Shown here: positions 54,824-61,847 of the stretch, in pieces
How the letters are laid out: every line of letters starts with the position of its first letter
Numbering within the stretch: the stretch's first letter is position 1
Source: Planctomycetota bacterium
Lineage (GTDB): Bacteria; Planctomycetota; UBA1135; GCA-002686595
Length of the DNA: 64,000 nt
Assembly (NCBI GenBank): GCA_016795325.1
Contig: JAEUHY010000001.1
Span: 1-64,000, forward strand
Reading direction: 5' to 3'
Position numbers and translations under genes: made by a program
The notes under the pieces: generated by a model
What the model saw: only the letters and a program-made list of their open reading frames with translations
Told to the model about the DNA's origin: nothing
Databases searched by the model: none

Positions 54824-54925
54824 CAGGGGATCCTCGCGACGACGAGCTGGCGCAATTCGGGCGGGTTCCGTGCCGAATGACGTTTCACGGGCTGCGAGAG
54901 AGGCGCGGTTCCGCGCGCGCTCGCA

Positions 54926-55909
54926 CTACTTCGCGCGCTCGGCGAAGCGCATTCCTGCGTCGTCGGGCAGGGCGCGTTCGAGCGTCGCCCAGAGCTCGTC
55001 GAACGCCGCGAAGTCGGGTTCGCTCAGGGGCGGCGGCGCGCTGGAGCGAATCGCCAGCACGCCGTAGTCGCTGCGCACGAGCACATCTCGCGCCCAGCGC
55101 CCTTCTGCCGCAGCGCCGAAGTCGCGGCTCCTGCGGCGCGATGTGACGACGCGCAGGCACTTTCGGATCTGCCGCCAATCGCGCTGCGACAAGGTGAGCT
55201 CGTGGCGCCGCTCTCCGTCTGCTGTCGCGACACGCAGCGTGGCGGTGCGATCGCCGCGCACTTCGAACTCCCACGGATCGCCCTCTGCGCCGGTCCTTGC
55301 GCGCAACTCGATCCACGGCGCGCGTTGCGCCTGAACTTCCGCCACCACCTGTCGCTTGAGCCAGTCGAACGGCAACGAATGCATGAGCTCGGAGTCGGAG
55401 CTGTTGTCTCGCGGCGCGTCCTCGGGAAGTCCAACACCTCCCAGCCAGACCCTCTCGAGTCCGGAGCCGATGTCGGTGCGCAGTTGCATCTGGCCGCGGC
55501 CGGAATGTGCGACACGGTGCAAAGGCCGAGCGCCGAATCGCCCTGCATAGCCGACCAGATGCGACTGGTACCCGGACTCAGCTTCTTCCCGGGTGAGGAA
55601 GTAGAGCGCTCGCTCTCCGACCTCGGCGCCGGTGACGTCACACGCCCAGGTGCCTTGATTCACGAACACGAGAGGCTGTTCTGTCGGCGCCCCCTTGAGC
55701 CAAGTCTCGACCGCGAGTTGGCCAATCTCGAGAGATCCGTGAAACTGACGGACCAGTTCGCCGGCGGACGGTGCCGTGGCGACAGGTTCGGAAGCGCAAA
55801 CGCGCGCGACGACAACGATGTCTGCCAGGCACACGATCTCCGAAAGCGTTATCGGTCCGACCTTGGCCGGAGCGAGCGGCGCACTGGCGAGCAACAGTTC
55901 GAGCAGCAT
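54926..55909 (-). CDS. Secreted protein of unknown function
   Basis: 327 residues. A short hydrophobic N-terminus (LLELLLASAPLAPAKVG) looks like a signal peptide. Then TLSEIVCLADIVVVARVCASE and VETWLKGAPTEQPLVFVNQGTWACDVTGAEVGERALYFLTREE follow, a pattern seen in secreted proteins described as measuring or exporting via a TIMP/netrin-like beta-barrel; that resemblance is weak. The C-terminus is polar. The start at 55909 has a Shine-Dalgarno (GGAGG, 5 nt upstream). It lies between the intact and decayed saccharopine-dehydrogenase-like copies. Confidence 0.7.
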   Translation of the reverse strand: MLLELLLASAPLAPAKVGPITLSEIVCLADIVVVARVCASEPVATAPSAGELVRQFHGSLEIGQLAVETWLKGAPTEQPLVFVNQGTWACDVTGAEVGERALYFLTREEAESGYQSHLVGYAGRFGARPLHRVAHSGRGQMQLRTDIGSGLERVWLGGVGLPEDAPRDNSSDSELMHSLPFDWLKRQVVAEVQAQRAPWIELRARTGAEGDPWEFEVRGDRTATLRVATADGERRHELTLSQRDWRQIRKCLRVVTSRRRSRDFGAAAEGRWARDVLVRSDYGVLAIRSSAPPPLSEPDFAAFDELWATLERALPDDAGMRFAERAK

Positions 55910-55985
55910 GAGTCCTCCGCGTGTTGAGTGCGGCTCTACGTATCCGCCAGCGATGCGGGCGACTACCGAGCGATGCGAGCCATTC

Positions 55986-57152
55986 CTACGGCTCGCGCAC
56001 TTGGACCACGATGCCGTGCAACGCGAGTTCATCGACGTAACGCTGCGGCGGAACGCACAGCTCGAGCGGCCGCGCGCCGGGTTCGATCAGGCCGCGCGCT
56101 TGGAAGTGGCCGACGAGCGCGGCCGGGAAGGCCGTGGTGCGCTCCATCGCGGAAAAACCCGTGGTTTCGTCGTGGGAATCGAACACGTCGTACTGCAGCG
56201 CGCGCGGCTGGCCCTGGTGCGAGCCGATGACGAGCACACGCAGCAGCACGACGTCGCGCACGTCGGGGAACTTCAAGCGCTCTTCGAACAGGCGCCGCGT
56301 GAGTTCGACGGGCTCGAACTCCGCGCCGTCCGCGGCTTCGAAGTGCTCGTCCATGAAGCCCAGCTCGAACAGCGTGCGGATCTGCGCCCAGTGGCCGGGG
56401 TAGCGGATGGTCTTGTAATCGAAGCTCTCGAGCACGCCTTCCCAGCTCTCTGGGCAAGTGCTCGTCCCGCCGCTCGTCACGCACGCCTCGAGCGGACCGA
56501 AGTGCGACGTCGTGAACGACTCGAGCTCGCTCAAGGTCGGCACGCGCACGCGCTTGCCGCCGCGCAGGAACTCCGCTTCGCCGCGGTACTCGTTCCACAG
56601 CCCGTAGAAGTTGAACACGAGCTTGTAGCCGAGCGGTCCGACCGGTTTCTCCGGCAGGCCGCCGCAGCGCACGTGCGCGTGCCGCGGCGTGTCCATCGAC
56701 GCGATGCCGTGCGCCGCGAGATGGTTGCCCAGGCCCGGCGCGAGTCCGCAGTCGGGCACGATGCTGACTCCGGCCTTCTTCGCGCGCTTGTGGAGCTTCA
56801 GCTCGGCGCGCACGACCTCGGTGTTGCCGCCCAGGTCGAGGAACGAGCACTTCGACTCGACGCACAACTCGGCGAGTTGCGCGTTGAAGCGATAAGGCGC
56901 GGCCGAGAGCGCCACTTGCGCGCCGCGCAGCGCATCGCGCACGTGCTTACGCTTCTCGACGTCGCAACGCACCGGCTCGAACTTGCAGCGCGTGCCCTTG
57001 AGCAGCTTCTTGAGCCGCTTGGCCGCGCGCTCCGCGACCTTCTCATCGCTGTCGGCGAGCCGCACGAGCTCCGCCTCGCCGTTCTTCGCGAAATCGTAGG
57101 CCGCGGCGACGCCCTGGCGGCCTGCTCCGAACACTGTGTAGGTGTAGCTCAC
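55986..57152 (-). CDS. Saccharopine dehydrogenase-like oxidoreductase
   Basis: 388 residues with a GTG start. The N-terminal Rossmann motif is YTVFGAGRQGVAAAYDFAKNG, and the middle has APYRFNAQLAELCVESKCSFLDLGGNTEVV and VPDCGLAPGLGNHLAAHGI, typical of the saccharopine/lysine-6-dehydrogenase family. The C-terminal domain contains PGHWAQIRTLFELGFMDE. The predicted reaction is NAD(P)-linked oxidation of an amino-acid derivative; the substrate is unknown. TACACT lies 7 nt before the GTG. A partial decayed copy is at 54030-54490. Confidence 0.9.
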   Translation of the reverse strand: MSYTYTVFGAGRQGVAAAYDFAKNGEAELVRLADSDEKVAERAAKRLKKLLKGTRCKFEPVRCDVEKRKHVRDALRGAQVALSAAPYRFNAQLAELCVESKCSFLDLGGNTEVVRAELKLHKRAKKAGVSIVPDCGLAPGLGNHLAAHGIASMDTPRHAHVRCGGLPEKPVGPLGYKLVFNFYGLWNEYRGEAEFLRGGKRVRVPTLSELESFTTSHFGPLEACVTSGGTSTCPESWEGVLESFDYKTIRYPGHWAQIRTLFELGFMDEHFEAADGAEFEPVELTRRLFEERLKFPDVRDVVLLRVLVIGSHQGQPRALQYDVFDSHDETTGFSAMERTTAFPAALVGHFQARGLIEPGARPLELCVPPQRYVDELALHGIVVQVREP

Positions 57153-57159
57153 GAGTGCG

Positions 57160-57165
57160 AGTGTA
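57160..57165 (-). promoter_or_regulatory. -10 box, leaderless promoter of the saccharopine-dehydrogenase-like gene
   Basis: TACACT, then 7 nt (CGCACTC), then GTG at 57152. Confidence 0.5.
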
Positions 57166-57276
57166 GCTCGGCGCCGCGTTCATCCCGTGAAGAGCGATCA
57201 GTGCTACGTTCACGCACGGATGGACCGCGTGCCGAGCCGCTCTCCGCTCGGCGAACTTGCCCTGGAGGTTGCTTCC

Positions 57277-58968
57277 GTGTTTTCCAGCCACTGCCTCGCG
57301 CTCGCTGCGCTGATCTCGGCCTCTTCGCTCGCCCCTGCACAAACGCGTGAGTGGTCGCTTCAAGTCGGCACTTCGAGTCTCGACATCTTCCGCGGCGCCG
57401 CGCGCGATGGCGCCAGCGGCTTGTTCGCCTGCGGCTACAGCTACGGCGCGCTCGGCGGAGCGAACGCGGGCGGCGGCGATGTCGTGGTCGCGCGCTTCAA
57501 CGCTGCGGGCGCGTCCTTGTGGACGCGACAACTCGGCACGAGCGCCAACGAATTCGCCTTCGCGGCCGCAGAAGATGGCGCGGGCGGAGCGTTCGCAGCG
57601 GGCACGACCGCCGGAGCGCTCGGCGGCGCGCATGCAGGACTCGACGACGCGTTCGTCGTTCACTACAGCGCCTCCGGAGCGTTGCTGTGGACGCGGCAGC
57701 TAGGAACGACGCAGCAAGAGCTCGCTCTCGCCGCGGCGAGCGACGGGGTCGGCGGAGTCTTCGTCGGCGGCAGCACGCGCGGCGCGTTGCCCGGCGAAGT
57801 GCATGTCGGTGCGGAGGACGCCTGGGTCGCGCGCCTCGACTCGGCCGGCAATACGCTGTGGATCTGGCAGCAAGGCGGCTTCGGGGATGACGTCGTGCGT
57901 TCGCTCGCCAGCGACGGAGCGGGCGGCGTATTCGTCGCTGGCTCGAGCGCGTCGAGCGTGTTCGGCGCGAGCGCTGGGAGCCACGACGGTTGGATCGCGC
58001 GACTCGACGCTGCGGGAAATCTGCAGTGGTCGACCCAGTTCGGAGGCGCGGCGTTCGACAGCTTTGAAGGCCTCAGCGCGGACGGAGTTGGTGGCGCCGT
58101 CGCCGTCGGCCAGACCTACAACTCGCTCGCCGCCCCGGCGGCGGGACAAGCCGACGCATGGATCGTGAGTGTCGACGGCGCGGGCGCGCTGCGCTGGTCG
58201 CGCCAGTTCGGGACGCCGCAGCTCGACGTAGCGACGAGCGCGAGCGTCGGCCTGCTCGGCGGCGTGTTCGTCGGCGGCAAGACGCGCGCCGGACTCGGCG
58301 GCGCGCACGCCGGCGGCTGGGACAGCTGGACTGCGTACTACGACGCCAGCGGAACGCGGGTGTGGATCGAGCAGTTCGGCGCGAGCGGCGACGACGAGAC
58401 CACGGCGTTGTGCAGCGACGATGCGGGCGGCGCGTTCGCGGTCGGTCTGGCCTCCGGTCCGCTCGGCGGGATACACGCAGGTTGGTTCGACGGCTGGGCA
58501 GCGCACTACCGCACCGCATGCGCGGAGATCGCGACGTTCTGCACGAGCGGCACGACGAGCAGCGGCTGCGCTGCATCGCTGAGTGCGAGCGGCGCGGCGA
58601 GCGCAGGCAGCGCTGGGAACCTCACGCTGAGCGCAAGCAGCGTCGAAGGCGCGCGCGCGGGCCTCTTCTTCTACGGCCTCGACAACGCTGGATTCACGCC
58701 CACTCCGTGGGGCGGCGGCAGCTCGAGTTGGTTGTGCGTCAAGCCGCCCACGCAGCGCACTCCCGCGCAGAATTCGGGCGGGAACGCGGGCCAGTGCGAC
58801 GGCGTGCTGACGCTCGAGTGGTCGAGCTTCGTCGCAGCGCATCCGACTTCACTCGGCGCGCCGTTCGCGGCGGGCGACGAAGTCTTCGCGCAAGCTTGGT
58901 TCCGCGATCCGCCGGCGCCGAAGTCGACCAACCTCTCGAACGGTGTGAGCTGGCGCGTCTGTCCGTAG
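57277..58968 (+). CDS. Secreted SBBP-type beta-propeller with shared C-terminal domain
   Basis: 563 residues from the GTG at 57277, which has a GGAGG Shine-Dalgarno and opens a signal peptide (FSSHCLALAALISASSLAPAQT); an in-frame ATG at 57220 is the alternative. Seven ~50-residue SBBP repeats follow (GTSANEFAFAAAEDGAGGAFAAG, DAFVVHYSASGALLWTRQLGT and similar). The C-terminal ~150 residues are the lineage module (FCTSGTTSSGCAASL, GLFFYGLDN, RTPAQNSGGNAGQCDG, AQAWFRDPPAP, LSNGVSWRVCP). A TACGTT -10 box at 57205-57210 gives a ~60-nt leader. Extracellular; role unknown. Confidence 0.83.
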   Translation: MFSSHCLALAALISASSLAPAQTREWSLQVGTSSLDIFRGAARDGASGLFACGYSYGALGGANAGGGDVVVARFNAAGASLWTRQLGTSANEFAFAAAEDGAGGAFAAGTTAGALGGAHAGLDDAFVVHYSASGALLWTRQLGTTQQELALAAASDGVGGVFVGGSTRGALPGEVHVGAEDAWVARLDSAGNTLWIWQQGGFGDDVVRSLASDGAGGVFVAGSSASSVFGASAGSHDGWIARLDAAGNLQWSTQFGGAAFDSFEGLSADGVGGAVAVGQTYNSLAAPAAGQADAWIVSVDGAGALRWSRQFGTPQLDVATSASVGLLGGVFVGGKTRAGLGGAHAGGWDSWTAYYDASGTRVWIEQFGASGDDETTALCSDDAGGAFAVGLASGPLGGIHAGWFDGWAAHYRTACAEIATFCTSGTTSSGCAASLSASGAASAGSAGNLTLSASSVEGARAGLFFYGLDNAGFTPTPWGGGSSSWLCVKPPTQRTPAQNSGGNAGQCDGVLTLEWSSFVAAHPTSLGAPFAAGDEVFAQAWFRDPPAPKSTNLSNGVSWRVCP

Positions 58969-58976
58969 CGAGGATG

Positions 58977-59498
58977 CTACGCGCGCTTCGACAACCGCCG
59001 CAGCGCGAGCGCGTCGAGAAGTCCGGAACCAAACGCGAGCACACCGCTGACGGCGAGCAGCGCCCGCACCACTGCGGGCGCGTCGACCGGTTCGTACGCA
59101 AGCCGCGTCGGTGCATCGAGCCTGTGGCGTTCGAGCAGCACAACGCTCGTCACGAGCGCGCCGTACAAGATGGCCAGCAGGATGTGCAGCAGGTACTCAC
59201 CGCTCGTCAGCCCGCCGAGCGCGGCGCGGCTCGAGCGTTCGACGGCGAAATCCCACAGCGAAATCGCCAGGTCGAACACGAGGAGCGCCAGCAGCGCCAC
59301 GAACCACGCCCCGTCCAACGCGAGGTTGGGCACGGCGAGGAACAGCGCGAGGTAGGTCGGGCCGCGCAACGCGTGCGCGGCCAGCTCGATGCGCGAAGCA
59401 GCATGGCGGCGGATGCCCTGCGACAGCGTGTGGAACAGGAGGATGTCCGTCCCGCCGAGCACAGCCATGGCGAGCAGCAGGTAGGTGGCGATCAGCAT
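58977..59498 (-). CDS. Small integral membrane protein of unknown function
   Basis: 173 residues with four to five predicted membrane helices (YLLLAMAVLGGTDILLFHTL, TYLALFLAVPNLALDGAWFVALLALLVFDLAISLWDF, YLLHILLAILYGALVTSVVLL, VRALLAVSGVLAFGSGLLDALAL). An uncharacterised family by memory; no catalytic motif is recognised beyond conserved-looking FHTLSQG and GEYLLHI. It is encoded 10 bp after the SRPBCC gene on the same strand, so the pair probably forms an operon. Confidence 0.75.
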   Translation of the reverse strand: MLIATYLLLAMAVLGGTDILLFHTLSQGIRRHAASRIELAAHALRGPTYLALFLAVPNLALDGAWFVALLALLVFDLAISLWDFAVERSSRAALGGLTSGEYLLHILLAILYGALVTSVVLLERHRLDAPTRLAYEPVDAPAVVRALLAVSGVLAFGSGLLDALALRRLSKRA

Positions 59499-59508
59499 CG
59501 GAGCCCCG

Positions 59509-60030
59509 TCAAGGCACGCCGCCTTCGCGGACCAGCCGCGTCAACTCCCGTTGGCGGAACGCGAACGCCGCGCGCAGATGGCCGGCGACGAGCGTGCGTA
59601 ACCCGAACTCGCCTCCGAGCCACCAGGGCAGGCTCACGTCGAGTTCGTCGATCACGCGGGTGCTCGCGCCCGACTCGACGAACACGTGGCGGTGAGCGAA
59701 ACGCGCGAAGGGTCCGTGGAACATGTGCTCTTCGAAGCCGTTCGGCGCGTCGAGCGCCACGTGTCGAAAGCCCATCGTCACGGGCAGGCCGCCGAACGCG
59801 TCGATGACCCACGTCTCGCAGCCCGGCTCGATGCCGCCGCCGTGGCGCAGAACGCTGAATCCGCGACGCCTCCCGAGCAACGCCGCGAGGTTGCTCGGAT
59901 CGCAGTGAAAGCGAAACAAGCGCTCTCGCGGGCAGTCGACGAGTTGCTCGAAATGCAGCTTCAGCGCAGCGCAGTCTAAGCGATCGACGCAGACCAGATG
60001 GTTGTGCTGCGCCAGAGCAATTTGTCTCAC
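59509..60030 (-). CDS. SRPBCC (START-like) family protein
   Basis: 173 residues if started at the GTG at 60030. The family match begins only at KLHFEQLVDCPRERLFRFHCDPSNLAALL and continues with GGIEPGCETWVIDAFGGLPVTMGFRHV, HGPFARFAHRHVFVE and WLGGEFGLRTLVAGHLRAAFAFRQREL, a START-like ligand-binding fold near YfcH/ligand-binding SRPBCC proteins. Homologues usually start at MKLxFEQ; here that residue is Leu (CTG), and the upstream codons lie in the arm of a large inverted repeat. The native start may have been lost or may be non-canonical. Confidence 0.75.
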   Translation of the reverse strand: MRQIALAQHNHLVCVDRLDCAALKLHFEQLVDCPRERLFRFHCDPSNLAALLGRRRGFSVLRHGGGIEPGCETWVIDAFGGLPVTMGFRHVALDAPNGFEEHMFHGPFARFAHRHVFVESGASTRVIDELDVSLPWWLGGEFGLRTLVAGHLRAAFAFRQRELTRLVREGGVP

Positions 60031-60081
60031 GCCGCCTGCGCGTGCTGCGCGCCGGCGGCGTGAGACAAATTGCTCTGGCGC
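60009..60081. repeat. 28-bp perfect inverted repeat
   Basis: Left arm 60009-60036 and right arm 60054-60081 are perfect reverse complements of 28 bp, with a 17-bp GC-rich loop. A further 6-bp pair (GGTTGT at 60000-60005, ACAACC at 60085-60090) extends it. It overlaps the 5' end of the SRPBCC frame and lies ~110 bp upstream of proS. There is no T-run, so it is not a classical terminator. A TAACCT box (60115-60120) downstream could be the proS promoter. Confidence 0.9.
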
Positions 60082-60192
60082 CGTACAACCGTCGCCGCAG
60101 CAGTCCAGCTCGGCTAACCTCTTCGCCCTTCAACGTCGACGGAGGGCGCGAATGGGCGCGTCCTCGGCTGCGGCGCGAAAAGCTTCAATCAC

Positions 60193-61683
60193 ATGTCTGA
60201 ACAGCACATCACGCCGCGCGCGAAGGATTACGCGCAGTGGTACCAAGACGTCATCGCCGCGGCGCAACTGGCCGAAGCCGCGGGCGTCGTCCGCGGTTGC
60301 ATGGTCGTGCGTCCGCACGGCTGGGCGATCTGGGAGAAGATCCAAGCTGAGCTCGATCGGCGCTTCAAGGAGACCGGGCACCAGAACGCGGCGTTTCCGC
60401 TGCTGATTCCGCTCTCGTTCCTCCAAAAGGAAGCGCAGCACGCGGAGGGCTTCGCGATGGAGTGCGCGGTCGTGACGCACGCCGGGCTGCGCAAGGGCGC
60501 CGACGGCAAGATCGAGCTCAAGGGCGAGCTCGAAGAGCCGTACGTCGTGCGTCCGACGAGCGAGACGATCATCGGCCACTTCTTCGCGAAGTGGATCGAC
60601 AGCTACCGCGACCTGCCGATGCTGCTCAACCAGTGGTGCAACGTGATGCGCTGGGAACTGCGCACGCGCTTGTTCCTGCGCACCGGCGAGTTCTGGTGGC
60701 AAGAAGGCCACACCGCGCACGCCACGCACGCCGAAGCGCAGGAAGAAGTGATGCGCATGCTCGACGTGTACCGCGAGGTCTACCACGACGTGCTCGCCGT
60801 GCCGGTGATCCGCGGCCGCAAGACTGCGAACGAACGCTTCGCTGGCGCGCTCGAGACCTTCTGCGTCGAAGCGATGATGCAGGACGGCAAGTCGCTGCAA
60901 GGCGCCACGAGCCACGATCTGGGCCAAAACTTCGGCAAGGCCTTCAACGTCACCTTCCAGAACAAGGAAGGCGTGCGCGACTTCGTGTGGCAGACCTCGT
61001 GGGGCGCGTCGACGCGCATGATCGGCGCGTTGATCATGGCGCACTCCGACGACGGCGGCCTCGTGCTGCCGCCGCGCCTCGCGCCGATCCACGTCGCGAT
61101 CGTGCCGATCTGGAAGAACGACGCGGAGAAGACACAGGTGCTCGAAGCGTCGGACAAGCTCGCGCGCGAGCTTCGCGCCGATGGTCTGGTCGTGAAGGTC
61201 GACGACCGCGAAGCGATGCGGCCGGGCGAGAAGTACTACGACTGGGAGCGCAAGGGCGTGCCGCTGCGCCTCGAGGTCGGCCCGCGCGACGTGGCGAGCG
61301 GGACGGCGATGGCCAAGTCGCGCATCGCCGACTCGAAGGACAAGGAGAAGGTCCCGTTCGAGAACGTCGGCGTGCACGTGGGCGCGATCCTGGATCGCAT
61401 CCAAAAGCAGCTCTTCGAGCGCGCGCTGGCGTTCCGCGCGGCGAACATCGTCAAGCTCGACACGTGGGCCGATTTCCAGGCCGTTTTCGCCGACACGGGC
61501 TCCAAGTTCGTTCTGGCCCACTGGGACGGAACGACCGAGACCGAGCTGGCGATCAAGGAAGCGACGAAAGCCACGATTCGCTGCATCCCGCTGCCGGAGG
61601 AGGGCCTCGACGACGGCCCGGGCAAGTGCATCAAGACCGGCCAGCCGAGCGCGCGTCGGGTGCTGTTCGCCAAGAACTACTAG
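60193..61683 (+). CDS. proS: Prolyl-tRNA synthetase (short, archaeal/eukaryote-like type)
   Basis: 496 residues, the length of the ProS type 3 enzymes without the bacterial editing insertion. It opens YAQWYQDVIAAAQLAEAAGVVRGCMVVRPHGWAIWEKIQ. Class II motif 2 is NVMRWELRTRLFLRTGEFWWQEGHTAHAT and motif 3 WGASTRMIGALIMAHSDDGGLVLPPRLAP. The anticodon-binding domain follows (HVAIVPIW...). The C-terminus carries the zinc-binding-type region ending GKCIKTGQPSARRVLFAKNY. It charges tRNA-Pro. No pathway partners are adjacent. Confidence 0.97.
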   Translation: MSEQHITPRAKDYAQWYQDVIAAAQLAEAAGVVRGCMVVRPHGWAIWEKIQAELDRRFKETGHQNAAFPLLIPLSFLQKEAQHAEGFAMECAVVTHAGLRKGADGKIELKGELEEPYVVRPTSETIIGHFFAKWIDSYRDLPMLLNQWCNVMRWELRTRLFLRTGEFWWQEGHTAHATHAEAQEEVMRMLDVYREVYHDVLAVPVIRGRKTANERFAGALETFCVEAMMQDGKSLQGATSHDLGQNFGKAFNVTFQNKEGVRDFVWQTSWGASTRMIGALIMAHSDDGGLVLPPRLAPIHVAIVPIWKNDAEKTQVLEASDKLARELRADGLVVKVDDREAMRPGEKYYDWERKGVPLRLEVGPRDVASGTAMAKSRIADSKDKEKVPFENVGVHVGAILDRIQKQLFERALAFRAANIVKLDTWADFQAVFADTGSKFVLAHWDGTTETELAIKEATKATIRCIPLPEEGLDDGPGKCIKTGQPSARRVLFAKNY

Positions 61684-61703
61684 GTTCGGCGCGCTGCGGT
61701 ACT

Positions 61704-61729
61704 GCGGTAGGGCCCCACGGCCCTACCGC
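61704..61729 (+). terminator. Stem-loop after proS
   Basis: Perfect 11-bp stem GCGGTAGGGCC / GGCCCTACCGC with loop CCAC, 20 bp after the proS stop. It lacks a T-run, so termination would be atypical. It lies between convergent genes. Confidence 0.55.
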
Positions 61730-61847
61730 ACGTTCCCAGTAAAAGCAGTGCGCGCGCCGTGGCTCGCGGCGCCGGTTCGAACGCGCGCTGGCGCGCGAAT
61801 ACACTGAGTGACTACTTCGAAGTGCTGCGAGGCCCGGCGCCGCGCCG

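Noticed and set aside
60009..60081. Large inverted repeat as an intrinsic terminator
   Set aside because: No T-run on either side, a loop of 17 bp, and it sits at a gene start, not an end.
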